Below are positions 17,114-25,803 of a stretch of 64,000 nucleotides of DNA, in pieces. The position numbers and the translations under genes are program-made. The stretch is from an uncultured Bacteroidota bacterium (GTDB lineage: Bacteria; Bacteroidota; Bacteroidia; 2-12-FULL-35-15). Under the pieces are notes generated by a model that did no database searches, was not told where the DNA came from, and saw only the letters and a list, made by a program, of their open reading frames with translations. Each line of letters starts with the position of its first letter. The first letter of the stretch is position 1. The stretch is from NCBI GenBank assembly GCA_903847205.1, contig CAINDA010000002.1:46356-110355 (forward strand), read 5' to 3'.

Positions 17114-19567
17114 ATGAAAAAAATTATTTACTCTCTATACCTTTCAGCCGGCTTATTAATCACCTACACTTCAACAGCACAGCAAGATTTAACAATGTAT
17201 AATATGGATGCGGTTCCGCAGCGGATGTATGTGAACCCTGCATTTATTCCATCTGACAGCCGGATAAACATCGGGCTGCCCATTATATCTTCCCACTATT
17301 TGAATTTCAGCAACAGCGGTTTTAAATATTCCGATTTAATTAAACATACTGGTGATTCACTTTCGGTTGACTACCCCAACATGCTAAGCAAGCTGGCAAA
17401 AAACAATTACCTTACTGCTGCTTTTCATCTCGATCTGCTTTCATTCGGTTTTAAAATAAAGAAAAACTATTTCAGTTTTAATATCAGCGAAAAAATAGAT
17501 TTTCAATTCAGCTATCCGAAAGATTTTATGGAGTTGATTTGGAAAGGAAATGGCAGCCCCGACCTTATCGGCAATCCGGTAAATTTTAATTTTGGTGTAA
17601 ATTTTACTCATTACCGTGAATACGGGCTGGGCTTTGCAAGGGAAATAAATGATAAACTTACCGTTGGCGGCAAGGTAAAATACCTTTACGGAATGGAAAA
17701 TGTGTGGACAGAAAAATCGGATATATCGCTTACCACCGATCCTAATTCATTTGCGCTTACAGGTGCCGCTAATATTAAAGTGAATACTTCGGGCATTGGC
17801 AGCGATGCTTTTAAGAATTTTCAGGTTATGGATTATGCCTTCAAAAAGAAAAATAAAGGTATGGGAGTGGATTTTGGCGGAGTTTATAAATTTTCGGATA
17901 AAATTACTTTTTCGGCAAGTGTTATTGATCTTGGTTTTATTAATTGGAAATCGGATGTTACCAATTATCAAAGCAATAATCCCAACGGACAGTTTACATT
18001 TTCGGGTTTAAATGCTAACCAGGTAATTAATAAAGATTCAACCACAAATCCAGGAAAGGTTTTGGGAGATACTTTGGCAAAAACATTTAAAATAGACACC
18101 GTTCATAAAAGTTATACCACCTTTTTATCTACCCAGGTTTATTTGAGCGCCAATTATAAAATTTTCGAAAAAAGTAATGCCGGCCTTTTATTATATGCCA
18201 GGATATTTGATAAAACTGTGAATCCAGGAATGGCATTATCATACAACCAAAGAGTAGGACGCTGGCTCGATTTTTCGGTTTCTTATTCGATGTATAACCG
18301 CAGTTACAATAATATAGGTATGGGCTTGGCATTTAACGCCGGATCCGGCCAGTTTTATGTTGTAAGCGACAATCTGCTTGGTGCTTTTCTTCCTCAAAAC
18401 GCAAAAAACTTGAACATTCATTTTGGATTTAATTTAAGATTCGGCAGAGAATCGCTTGACAGAGATAAAGATGGTGTGCCGGATAAAAAAGACGACTGCC
18501 CGGATGTTGCCGGACTAAAAACACTGCATGGCTGTCCGGATAAAGACGGCGACGGCATTGCTGATAAAGATGATGCCTGTCCGGATGAAAAAGGCACTAT
18601 CGCAAATAAAGGATGTCCTGACAAGGACGGCGATGGAGTAATTGATAAAGAAGATGCCTGCCCGGATGTTGCCGGATTACCAGCATTAAAAGGCTGCCCG
18701 GATAAAGACGGCGACGGTATTGCCGATAAAGATGATGCCTGCCCGGATGAAAAAGGCACTGCTGCAAATAAAGGCTGCCCTGATAAAGACGGAGACGGCG
18801 TTGTTGATAAAGACGATGCCTGCCCGGATGAAAAAGGTTTAGCTATTAATAAAGGCTGCCCCGACCGCGATGGCGACGGCGTTATTGATAAAGAAGATGC
18901 CTGCCCCGATAAGCCGGGCCCGGCAAGCAATAAAGGCTGTCCCGAAGCAAAAGTATTTGCACTTGACCTGCAGGGAAGCGCCCTAAAAACAGCTGTGCAG
19001 GGAAAAGACGGCAGCTTTACTTTCGATAATTTACCGGCTGATGAATTGGTGAAATTCAGGCTTGATGCCGAAGAAGCAAAAAACACTAATGAAATAAAAG
19101 TAATTGCAGGAGGCGTTTCTAAAACAGCGGTGAAAGATGCTGCCGATGGTTTCTTTCATTTTCCGGCAGTTAAAAAAGAAGAAGTAAAAGAGGCTGCGGT
19201 TAAGCTGAATAAAGAGGAGGAGGAAGTGCTTAAAAAAGCATTTAATAATCTTGAATTTGCTTCGGCAAAAGATATTATTAAAGAAAGTTCATTTGCATCG
19301 CTTGACGAGCTGGCTGGTTTAATGACTAAGAAACCAAACTGGCATTTAAAAATTTCGGGACATACCGATAATCAGGGCAATGCAGGCGCTAATTTAAAAT
19401 TATCAGAAAAACGTTCGGAAGCTATTAAAAACTATTTGGTAAGTAAAGGCATTGCCGAAAGCAGATTTAAAGTAGAATGGTTTGGATCATCAAGACCTAT
19501 TGCTGATAACAAAACCGAAGCTGGCCGCCAAAAAAACAGACGTGTTGAGATGTTGATTATTGAATAG
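17114..19567 (+). CDS. OmpA family outer-membrane protein with calcium-binding TSP3 repeats
   Basis: A probable outer-membrane barrel that also grips peptidoglycan. It has a signal peptide (cut after STAQ, residue 23 or so) and a long barrel-like domain to about residue 445 with the AVPQRMYVNPAFIPSDSRI opening seen in Bacteroidota barrel proteins. Six thrombospondin type 3 repeats of about 27 residues then carry DKDGDGxxDKxDxCPD calcium motifs (about residues 448-612). A short beta domain follows, and last an OmpA C-terminal domain (SGHTDNQGN, LSEKRSEAIKNYL, GRQKNRRVEM). The 817-residue length is normal for this architecture. A long antisense open frame over the repeats is an artefact of their composition. 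Confidence 0.9.
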   Translation: MKKIIYSLYLSAGLLITYTSTAQQDLTMYNMDAVPQRMYVNPAFIPSDSRINIGLPIISSHYLNFSNSGFKYSDLIKHTGDSLSVDYPNMLSKLAKNNYLTAAFHLDLLSFGFKIKKNYFSFNISEKIDFQFSYPKDFMELIWKGNGSPDLIGNPVNFNFGVNFTHYREYGLGFAREINDKLTVGGKVKYLYGMENVWTEKSDISLTTDPNSFALTGAANIKVNTSGIGSDAFKNFQVMDYAFKKKNKGMGVDFGGVYKFSDKITFSASVIDLGFINWKSDVTNYQSNNPNGQFTFSGLNANQVINKDSTTNPGKVLGDTLAKTFKIDTVHKSYTTFLSTQVYLSANYKIFEKSNAGLLLYARIFDKTVNPGMALSYNQRVGRWLDFSVSYSMYNRSYNNIGMGLAFNAGSGQFYVVSDNLLGAFLPQNAKNLNIHFGFNLRFGRESLDRDKDGVPDKKDDCPDVAGLKTLHGCPDKDGDGIADKDDACPDEKGTIANKGCPDKDGDGVIDKEDACPDVAGLPALKGCPDKDGDGIADKDDACPDEKGTAANKGCPDKDGDGVVDKDDACPDEKGLAINKGCPDRDGDGVIDKEDACPDKPGPASNKGCPEAKVFALDLQGSALKTAVQGKDGSFTFDNLPADELVKFRLDAEEAKNTNEIKVIAGGVSKTAVKDAADGFFHFPAVKKEEVKEAAVKLNKEEEEVLKKAFNNLEFASAKDIIKESSFASLDELAGLMTKKPNWHLKISGHTDNQGNAGANLKLSEKRSEAIKNYLVSKGIAESRFKVEWFGSSRPIADNKTEAGRQKNRRVEMLIIE

Positions 19568-19683
19568 AGCGCTGGTCATGTTGAGCCAGCCAGCCCTGAG
19601 CGGGAGTCGAAGGGAAATATGTGCAGGGGCGGCTTAATAAAGATTTTTTACAGCTGCCCAATTCTTCGATGAGCTCAGACTAG
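19568..19683. repeat. REP-like sequence ahead of the tandem array
   Basis: The stretch 19575-19613 reads as GTCATGTTGAGCC ... CCCTGAGCGGGAGTCGAAGG, similar to interspersed repeats common between Bacteroidota genes. It shares the CCAGCCAG core with the units of the array that follows. No gene is seen. Confidence 0.45.
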
Positions 19684-20182
19684 GTTTTCATTGACCACTC
19701 AGAAGGTTGCATTGAGTAGCCAGCAAGTTTCATTGACCAGCCAGAAGATTTCATTGACCAGCCAGCATGTTTAAAGTGATTGCAGCAAGTTTCATTGACC
19801 ACTCAGAACGTTTCATTGACCAGCCAGCATGTTTAAAGTGATTATAGCAAGTTTCATTAACCACTCAGAACGTTTCATTAACCAGCCAGCATGTTTAAAG
19901 TGATTGCAGCAAGTTTCATTAACCACTCAGAACGTTTCATTGACCAGCCAGCATGTTTAAAGTGATTGCAGCAAGTTTCATTAACCACTCAGAACGTTTC
20001 ATTAACCAGCCAGAACGTTTCATTGACCAGCCAGCATGTTTAAAGTGATTGCAGCAAGTTTCATTGACCACTCAGAACGTTTCATTGACCAGCCAGCATG
20101 TTTAAAGTGATTGCAGCATCTGAGATTAACCACTCAGCATCTGACATTGACCACTCAGAACGTTTCATTGACCACTCAGCAT
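19684..20182. repeat. Tandem array of 24 units of 20-22 bp (minisatellite)
   Basis: I can parse the stretch fully into 24 adjacent units. Two 21-bp types, GTTTCATTGACCACTCAGAAC and GTTTCATTGACCAGCCAGCAT (first 20 bases GTTTCATTGACCAGCCAGCA), alternate with a 20-bp type GTTTAAAGTGATTGCAGCAA. Together they form a 62-bp higher-order repeat copied about five times. Variants exchange ATTGACC and ATTAACC. The edges are more diverged, as expected of a tandem array. All frames contain frequent stops, so it is not coding. There are no spacers, so it is not a CRISPR. About 217 further bases lead to the next gene and contain a TATATTTG -7 box at 20299-20306. Confidence 0.95.
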
Positions 20183-20399
20183 CTGGAACCTCTTATAAAA
20201 TAGAAAAACCTTAAGTTTTGAGTTTGAGGTTCATTCCGCAATTTTGCTCTCAAACCTAAAAACCGTTTATATTCACGGAAGCTGCATTTATAATTACATA
20301 TATTTGCAAGAAAAGAGTATTGAATTTACCATCAAGTAACAAAATAATGCGCAAGTTTTCATTATTGATATGCTAGTTGCAACCTTATAATAAAAAAAA

Positions 20400-21035
20400 A
20401 TGGCAGAATGTACTGAGTGCGGAGACTACACCAAATTTAACGGGGGACTTTGCTTAAAATGTTACACCAAGAAAAATCAAAAAAGTGCCGATAATAAATC
20501 TGTTGAAACGTTAGACCGACAAGCAGAAAAGAACGAGCCCTCTGGACTGACTGACAAGGAAAGGGATTTCCGTTATGGAATGATAAAGGGAAGAATTGCA
20601 GAAACTTTAGTTCAAGAACTTTTTCTTAGCTTAGGTTACAACGTGTTTCGTTATGGAATGGAGAATACTATTCCAGGAATTATGGAACTATTAAAAGGTG
20701 TGCGCTCTGACGTAGCACAGGAAATCAGAAGAATGCCTGACTTCGTTATGCAAAACCCTAAGACTAAAGACGTATATTTTGTAGAAGTTAAATTTAGAGC
20801 GAGTGGAGAATTTAAAGGAAGTGACTTACCCAAAAATTACCCATACATAAATGCATATATTATTCTTGTTTCTAAAAAGCACATAAAATGTATTACCGTG
20901 ACAGAATTGTTAGAAGGAAAGGAAATCACACCTTCTTCTCATAATTACTTGGGAAATAGAAAAGAGTTCGACCTTGAAAAAAAAGTAATAATAGACTTTT
21001 GCGACTTTGCAATTCAATTTTTTGAGAGTGTATAA
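20400..21035 (+). CDS. Zinc-finger plus PD-(D/E)XK nuclease-like hypothetical protein
   Basis: No named family is recognised. The N terminus carries a four-cysteine zinc knuckle (CTECGDY ... CLKCY, residues 4-21), then a charged linker. The main domain (about residues 55-190) has a restriction-endonuclease-like pattern: KGRIAETLVQELFLSLGYNV as the first helix, MPDFVMQNPKTKDVYFVEVK with the Asp and Glu-x-Lys of a PD-(D/E)XK site, and later INAYIILVSKKHI. This suggests a DNA- or RNA-cleaving enzyme, but the assignment is structural inference. It lies directly downstream of the 24-unit array, with a TATATTTG box about 95 bases before the ATG. No methyltransferase partner is adjacent. Confidence 0.65.
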   Translation: MAECTECGDYTKFNGGLCLKCYTKKNQKSADNKSVETLDRQAEKNEPSGLTDKERDFRYGMIKGRIAETLVQELFLSLGYNVFRYGMENTIPGIMELLKGVRSDVAQEIRRMPDFVMQNPKTKDVYFVEVKFRASGEFKGSDLPKNYPYINAYIILVSKKHIKCITVTELLEGKEITPSSHNYLGNRKEFDLEKKVIIDFCDFAIQFFESV

Positions 21036-21111
21036 TGAAAAGCCAGCCCTTAAAACAAACTAATATTTTTGATATTATATTTGTTATGAAAAACCTCTAA
21101 AATTTAACCCA

Positions 21112-21642
21112 ATGAAATTATTCTTAAGTATTCTGATAATCGTTTTTGCACTTCCTCATAAAGATGAAAAAAACAGCAGCAGTCCTGAAGCCCATAAAAT
21201 AGGAGAAAAATTCGGCGGCGGTATTATTTTTTATGTTGATGCCAGCGGACAGCATGGTTTAATAGCTTCAGAAAAAGATCAGAAAAAAGCAAAGTGGTAT
21301 AACGGCGCTTTTAAAATATGCAAAGCATCGGGTACAGCAGTAGGCACCGGGCAGGCAAATACAACCGCTATTGTTGCTGTTCAGGGAACCGGCACTTATG
21401 CTGCAAGTGTCTGCGATGCCCTTGAACTCAATGGTTTCAGCGATTGGTTTCTGCCATCAAAAGATGAACTTAATTTGCTGCGTGCGCAAAGGGCTGTTGT
21501 GGGCGGTTTCGACAATCTTTCTTACTGGAGTTCTTCGGAGTATGGTATAGATTATGCCTGGGGGCAGAATTTCCGCAGCGGGGCACAGGATTATGGCAAC
21601 AAGAATTCTGCTCCTGCCTTCCGTGCTATACGGGCTTTTTAG
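21112..21642 (+). CDS. DUF1566 domain protein
   Basis: A small protein, probably exported, with a hydrophobic N terminus (MKLFLSILIIVFALP). The body matches the DUF1566/Lcl-type pattern: GEKFGGGIIFYVDASGQHGL at the start, WYNGAF, a DALELNGFSDWFLPSKDELN core, and YWSSSEY ... FRAIRAF at the end. The biochemical role of this family is unknown. In Bacteroidota it often forms part of surface lipoproteins. The start is the ATG that gives the hydrophobic segment. A TATATTTG box lies 29 bases upstream (21076-21083). It is complete at 176 residues. Confidence 0.8.
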   Translation: MKLFLSILIIVFALPHKDEKNSSSPEAHKIGEKFGGGIIFYVDASGQHGLIASEKDQKKAKWYNGAFKICKASGTAVGTGQANTTAIVAVQGTGTYAASVCDALELNGFSDWFLPSKDELNLLRAQRAVVGGFDNLSYWSSSEYGIDYAWGQNFRSGAQDYGNKNSAPAFRAIRAF

Positions 21643-21703
21643 TTTTGTAATTAAACATAAAATGGGAAAGAGGCTGTTAAAATAATTTCAATTTATAATT
21701 CGC

Positions 21704-22411
21704 ATGAAAAAAATAATTATTCCTTTTCTTTTAATTTTTCATTTCTTTTCCTGCTCATCAAATCCAAAAATTAAAGACAGTGCCGAAAAGCATGATACAA
21801 TACCTGCCCCGCAACCGGTAAAAAAGATAAAAGAATATAAAGGTGTTTATCATCCCGGCCAGTTTAAAAATGCCCAAGATTCCCAGCTCTATACTTTTAA
21901 TGAAGCCGATCAAAAAAAGTTAGACAGCCTTTACAGCCAATTGCTTCCCGCTCCTTATCCTAATCAGACAGTTTTTCTTGATTTCAAAGGTGCGGCAGAT
22001 TATTACCCGGCAAATACAGGTTTCCGCATATCGCTCACCGAACTTATTTCAATGGAATTAAAAAACGGATTCAACAGCTCTATCCCTTATAATTATTGGT
22101 GTATGGGTACTGAGCCTTTTTGGCAGCTGCAGGTTTCAGAAAAAGAAAACCTCATTGATTTTTATGATCCGATGGCGTCTAAATTTTATCATTTCCCATT
22201 TTTTAAAGCAGAAACAATCGGAAACAATACAATATATACTGCTGAAGACAAATCCGCCGGCAGTAAAATAAAAATTACCATCACCAAAGAAAACTGCAGC
22301 GACGGCATGAGTGAACACATATATAATTATAAATCGGAAGTTATGCTCAATGGTAAACCGTTTAAAGGCTGTGCAGCAAAATTCGGCGAGATGAAACAAT
22401 TAACAAATTGA
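21704..22411 (+). CDS. Lipoprotein of the COG3650/YajI type
   Basis: A predicted lipoprotein whose signal ends in HFFSCSS (lipidated Cys17). The central motif CMGTEPFWQLQVSEKENLID and the C-terminal CSDGMSEHIYNYKSEVMLNG followed by GCA are the features of a lipoprotein family often annotated with lysozyme-inhibitor-like or YajI domains. The N-terminal 110 residues are specific to this protein and unassigned. The role may be in cell-wall stress, but that is inference. The gene ends 13 bases from the convergent cupin gene, and no strong terminator is visible. Confidence 0.7.
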   Translation: MKKIIIPFLLIFHFFSCSSNPKIKDSAEKHDTIPAPQPVKKIKEYKGVYHPGQFKNAQDSQLYTFNEADQKKLDSLYSQLLPAPYPNQTVFLDFKGAADYYPANTGFRISLTELISMELKNGFNSSIPYNYWCMGTEPFWQLQVSEKENLIDFYDPMASKFYHFPFFKAETIGNNTIYTAEDKSAGSKIKITITKENCSDGMSEHIYNYKSEVMLNGKPFKGCAAKFGEMKQLTN

Positions 22412-22423
22412 AACAGTGTTTTC

Positions 22424-22771
22424 CTAAGAATTGTTTTTTAAAAAATCTCCGTCAACAATAAGCAATTTAACTCCATTTTCGCAGACAGAACGGTGTGAAC
22501 TAAGCTCATCAGATACAACGTAGCTCATTCCCTTGGTCAGAACAAAATTTTCGCCGGTCGAAAGTTCGCTTACAAACTCTCCTTCCAAACAATGTACTAT
22601 ATGCCCCTTTTGGCACCAATGATCCGCCATATAGCCTTTCGAATATTCTACTATTCGTATTCTAAGACCGCTGAACTGCACTGTCTGCCAATAGGCTGTT
22701 CCTGTTTCGCCTTCATGTATTGTTTTTTCAATTGAAGTCCAGTCGATAGTTTGAAATAGTATGTTGCTCAT
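22424..22771 (-). CDS. DHCW-motif cupin fold protein
   Basis: A 115-residue single cupin domain. It shows the MADHWCQKGHIVHCLEGEF stretch that names the group, followed by TGENFVLTKGMSYVV, the second cupin motif region. The metal-binding pattern suggests a small metal site, but substrate is unknown. The open frame extends 102 bases further upstream, where it would overlap the acetyltransferase gene. The ATG at MSNILFQTIDW, 16 bases after the acetyltransferase stop, is the likely start. It ends a minus-strand run that begins with the rimK genes. Confidence 0.8.
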   Translation of the reverse strand: MSNILFQTIDWTSIEKTIHEGETGTAYWQTVQFSGLRIRIVEYSKGYMADHWCQKGHIVHCLEGEFVSELSTGENFVLTKGMSYVVSDELSSHRSVCENGVKLLIVDGDFLKNNS

Positions 22772-22787
22772 TTTATATTTATTGTTT

Positions 22788-23231
22788 TTATTTGAAAACA
22801 TCCGGGTTGTGTTTTTCCATCCATTTATCAGGACTTGCAATTGATGTCCATCCATATTTTTTATATAATTCATGTGCGGTGCCGGTCAATAAAATCCAGC
22901 GCCTTAAGCCTTGCAGATTCGGATGAGCCATTACTTTTTCCATTAACCATTTTGAATGCCCCTGCCCGCGGAACTCATCCAAAACATATACATCTCCCAA
23001 ATATGCGATTGTCGAAAAATCAGAAATTATTCTTGCATAGCCTATCTGTCTTCCTTTATTGAAGAGCCCGAAATTTAAGGAATTATCAATCGACGTTTTA
23101 ACTTTTTCGAATGGGATATTTCTGCTCCAATAAGAATGATTTGAAAGGAAGTCGTGTATGGCGCTGATGTCCAGTTTTGAAGGGTCAGTTGTGATAAAAA
23201 AATCACCTTTTGTTTCAGATATTATTTGCAT
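22788..23231 (-). CDS. GNAT family N-acetyltransferase
   Basis: A 147-residue acetyltransferase that would move an acetyl group from acetyl-CoA to an amine of unknown identity. The core is readable: RQIGYARIISDFSTIAYLGD (strands 2-4), VLDEFRGQGHSKWLMEKVM (acetyl-CoA pyrophosphate loop, R/Q-x-x-G-x-G/A type) and LTGTAHELYKKYGW near the end. It starts four bases after the AstE/AspA-like gene stops, so it is probably co-transcribed with the rimK genes. A RimI/RimJ-like role on ribosomal protein would fit the neighbourhood but is not shown by the sequence. Confidence 0.85.
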   Translation of the reverse strand: MQIISETKGDFFITTDPSKLDISAIHDFLSNHSYWSRNIPFEKVKTSIDNSLNFGLFNKGRQIGYARIISDFSTIAYLGDVYVLDEFRGQGHSKWLMEKVMAHPNLQGLRRWILLTGTAHELYKKYGWTSIASPDKWMEKHNPDVFK

Positions 23232-23235
23232 TGCT

Positions 23236-24192
23236 TTATTCCTCCACCCCGATATGCATCAGCGCATCGCCTTGATTAATTACCGGCTGATTATTCATGC
23301 CGATAATATATCCGTCGGTCGGTGAAATTAGTTTTTCTTCATGCTCTCCGTAAGGGTCGCAGATCATCCCGATAAGCTCGCCTTTCCTAATGTGCGATCC
23401 GTTAACTTTAGATGTGTGAAATAAGCCGGAAGTTCTTGCACGCACCCATGTTGATCTGTTTAGAAAAACAGTGGGATTTTTAGGCAGGTCGAGGGCAACC
23501 ATTTTCAAGTGTTTCATTAAACGCAGACAGCCGTTCATCCCTTCATTGATTGATAAATAATCGAAGCGGGAAGATTCGCCTCCTTCAAAAACTAAAATTG
23601 ATTTGCCTTTTTTTGCAGCTTCTTTACGAAGTGTATTCTCTCTGAAAGGAGCATTTAAAATAAGCGCAGGAGAGAATTTTTTTCCTAAATCTAAGTTCAC
23701 TTTATTGCTGAACACACAGCGTATCTGCGGGTAGTTATTGATTTTAGCACCTCCTGTATGAAAATCAATTCCGAAATCAATCTGGGGAATTATTTCATTC
23801 ATCAAATCAAATGCAATCCGGCTTCCAAGCGAACCATTTCTGCTGCCCGGAAAGCATCGGTTCAAATCCCTGCCGTCAGGCAGATCGCGCGAGCCGTATA
23901 AAAATGAAATGATATTAATTACCGGAATGGCAATGATACTGCCGCAAAGCGGATTGCGGACATCTTTTCTTTGAATAAGCCTTCGGATAATTTCGATGCC
24001 GTTAATTTCGTCGCCATGCATTCCCGCAAGTATCAATAAAACAGGGCCAGGCTTAATTGAACGAAAAACGTAAACAGGTATTTCTATAACCGTTTTGGTT
24101 GGCAGCTGGTACAAATTTAAGTTCAGTGACGCGGAGCTTCCCGGTTTTATTTCGGTTCCGTTAATGTGAAGACTTTTGTTTTGGTATTGCAT
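23236..24192 (-). CDS. Succinylglutamate desuccinylase/aspartoacylase family protein
   Basis: A zinc-dependent M14-type deacylase or carboxypeptidase. The zinc site is visible as AGMHGDEINGIEI (HGDE), with RDLNRCFPG and DFHTGG supplying the arginine and third ligand region. The C-terminal domain (PTDGYIIGMNNQPVINQGDA) is the beta-rich lid typical of this group. At 318 residues it is complete. Members of this family accompany rimK genes in many bacteria, where they may remove or process added glutamate. That link is known context, and the substrate here is inferred. It lies 43 bases after rimK on the same strand. Confidence 0.88.
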   Translation of the reverse strand: MQYQNKSLHINGTEIKPGSSASLNLNLYQLPTKTVIEIPVYVFRSIKPGPVLLILAGMHGDEINGIEIIRRLIQRKDVRNPLCGSIIAIPVINIISFLYGSRDLPDGRDLNRCFPGSRNGSLGSRIAFDLMNEIIPQIDFGIDFHTGGAKINNYPQIRCVFSNKVNLDLGKKFSPALILNAPFRENTLRKEAAKKGKSILVFEGGESSRFDYLSINEGMNGCLRLMKHLKMVALDLPKNPTVFLNRSTWVRARTSGLFHTSKVNGSHIRKGELIGMICDPYGEHEEKLISPTDGYIIGMNNQPVINQGDALMHIGVEE

Positions 24193-24235
24193 TTTTTAAC
24201 GATGGATTCCAGATTCAAAATTTACGGCGGCTGAT

Positions 24236-25123
24236 TTACGGCTCGCTGTTAAACTCATTGCGCTCGATGTATTCAATAATTTTTCCAGCGATATCAACAC
24301 CTGTAGCTCCTTCAATACCCTCCAGGCCGGGAGAAGAATTTACTTCCATTACCAGCGGGCCGCGCGATGACTGCAGCATATCAACACCTGCAATTGCAAG
24401 CCCTAATTTTTTTGCTGCTTTAATTGCAGTTTCTCTTTCGGGCTTAGTAAGTTCAATCACTTGTGCACTTCCGCCGCGATGCAGGTTGCTTCTAAATTCG
24501 CCGGGAAGTCCCTGGCGTTTCATTGCGCCTACAATTTTCCCGTCGACAATAAAAGCGCGGATATCAGCACCGCCAGCCTCTTTTATAAATTCCTGAACTA
24601 ATATATTTGCTTTTAATGCAAGGAAAGATTCTACAACCGATTTGGCAGATTTATGCGTTTCTGCTAAGATAACACCGATACCCTGAGTGCCCTCTAAAAG
24701 CTTTATCACAACAGGCGCACCGCCTACCTGCTCCAACACGTTATCAATATTTTTTGGTGTGGAAGCGAATGCAGTTTTCGGCATACCGATACCCGCTTTT
24801 GCCAATAACTGCAGGCTGCGCAGCTTATCCCGGGAACGAACAAGTGCCTGTGATTCAACACATGAAAACACTTTCATCTGCTCAAACTGGCGGACAACAG
24901 CCGCCCCAAAAAAAGTAACGGAAGTCCCGATGCGCGGGATTATGGCATCAATACCTGAAACTTCTTTGCCCCCGTAAAAAATGTGCGGATTACCTTTTTC
25001 AATTACCAAAACGCACTTCAAGTGATCAAGTACAATCACTTCATGTCCGCGCAATTCAGCGGCTTCCACAAGGCGGCGGGTAGAATAAAGTTTGATGTTG
25101 CGTGATAAAACTGCTATTTTCAT
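24236..25123 (-). CDS. rimK: RimK family alpha-L-glutamate ligase
   Basis: An ATP-grasp ligase that adds glutamate residues to the C terminus of ribosomal protein S6 in well-studied relatives. The N-terminal domain opens with [20 protein letters not shown]. The ATP-grasp fold shows [38 protein letters not shown], the [11 protein letters not shown] loop, and the metal-binding [14 protein letters not shown] near the end. The 295-residue length is standard. It lies second in a run behind the COG4067 protease gene, 53 bases away, and ahead of the AstE/AspA-like gene. This trio matches the known rimK neighbourhood. Confidence 0.94.
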   Translation of the reverse strand: MKIAVLSRNIKLYSTRRLVEAAELRGHEVIVLDHLKCVLVIEKGNPHIFYGGKEVSGIDAIIPRIGTSVTFFGAAVVRQFEQMKVFSCVESQALVRSRDKLRSLQLLAKAGIGMPKTAFASTPKNIDNVLEQVGGAPVVIKLLEGTQGIGVILAETHKSAKSVVESFLALKANILVQEFIKEAGGADIRAFIVDGKIVGAMKRQGLPGEFRSNLHRGGSAQVIELTKPERETAIKAAKKLGLAIAGVDMLQSSRGPLVMEVNSSPGLEGIEGATGVDIAGKIIEYIERNEFNSEP

Positions 25124-25176
25124 TTTATAAAATATTAATTAAATTGCTTTTTGGATTAGTAAACTTAAAAAAATCT

Positions 25177-25620
25177 TCACTCACTATTTTGAGAAAGATG
25201 AGAGAGATGATTCAACTCCGACACGTCAACAATAAAACGATTTTTCAATAGTTTTCTGCCAATTAAAACGGGGTAACGCATCTTCCCGCGGTCGCTTAAC
25301 GAAATTACAGATTTTATGCGTTTATGTCCAATTTTGATAAGTGTTTTTATGACATAGCGGTTTTCAATTTCACCGAAAGAATTTTTTATCTCTTTCTGTG
25401 AATATGCCGCAAACTTTAAATCCTGTTCATTATATTCAGGGTGAGCGGGGTCAAGAAGTTTAAAATGCAGCACGCCGTTCTCCTCGCGCATATCATGACA
25501 ATGCAGCGCTGTGGTATAAGCTCCAGTATCAATTTTTGCAATGATGCCGAACAGGCCCAGTTCAGGGAAATCAACAGTTTCTCTGCGGCCTATAATTAAT
25601 TTTTGTTTTTCTTTTTCCAT
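25177..25620 (-). CDS. RimB-like retropepsin-fold protease (COG4067)
   Basis: A small aspartic-type protease linked with RimK proteins. The 147-residue chain shows IIGRRETVDFPELGL at its start, the active-site stretch AKIDTGAYTTALHC (DTGA), and DRGKMRYPVLIGRKLL, the second conserved motif. In proteobacteria the homologue cuts polyglutamate tails made by RimK on S6. The same pairing here suggests a make-and-trim cycle. It is the first gene of the minus-strand cluster, reading away from the FAD oxidoreductase. No consensus promoter was found in the gap upstream. Confidence 0.88.
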   Translation of the reverse strand: MEKEKQKLIIGRRETVDFPELGLFGIIAKIDTGAYTTALHCHDMREENGVLHFKLLDPAHPEYNEQDLKFAAYSQKEIKNSFGEIENRYVIKTLIKIGHKRIKSVISLSDRGKMRYPVLIGRKLLKNRFIVDVSELNHLSHLSQNSE

Positions 25621-25803
25621 GGATCAAATCAATTGCAAGATACTACGTTTAATAAAATATTAATACTATTTTTATAAAAGTTTAAATTTAATTTGAAATT
25701 ATATCAGCGCTCTCCGCTTGCCTCGCCCGGAAGGAAATGACGGGCATTCCACAAATGTTTTTTATGGAATTTAAACAATGACTTATCAATATTTTACCGA
25801 AGT

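Noticed and set aside
18418..19086. A 222-residue open frame antisense to the OmpA calcium repeats
   Set aside because: It is a composition shadow of the repetitive TSP3 coding sequence. It has no family features and the sense protein is well supported.
19684..20182. CRISPR array
   Set aside because: The units follow each other directly without unique spacers, and no cas genes are near.
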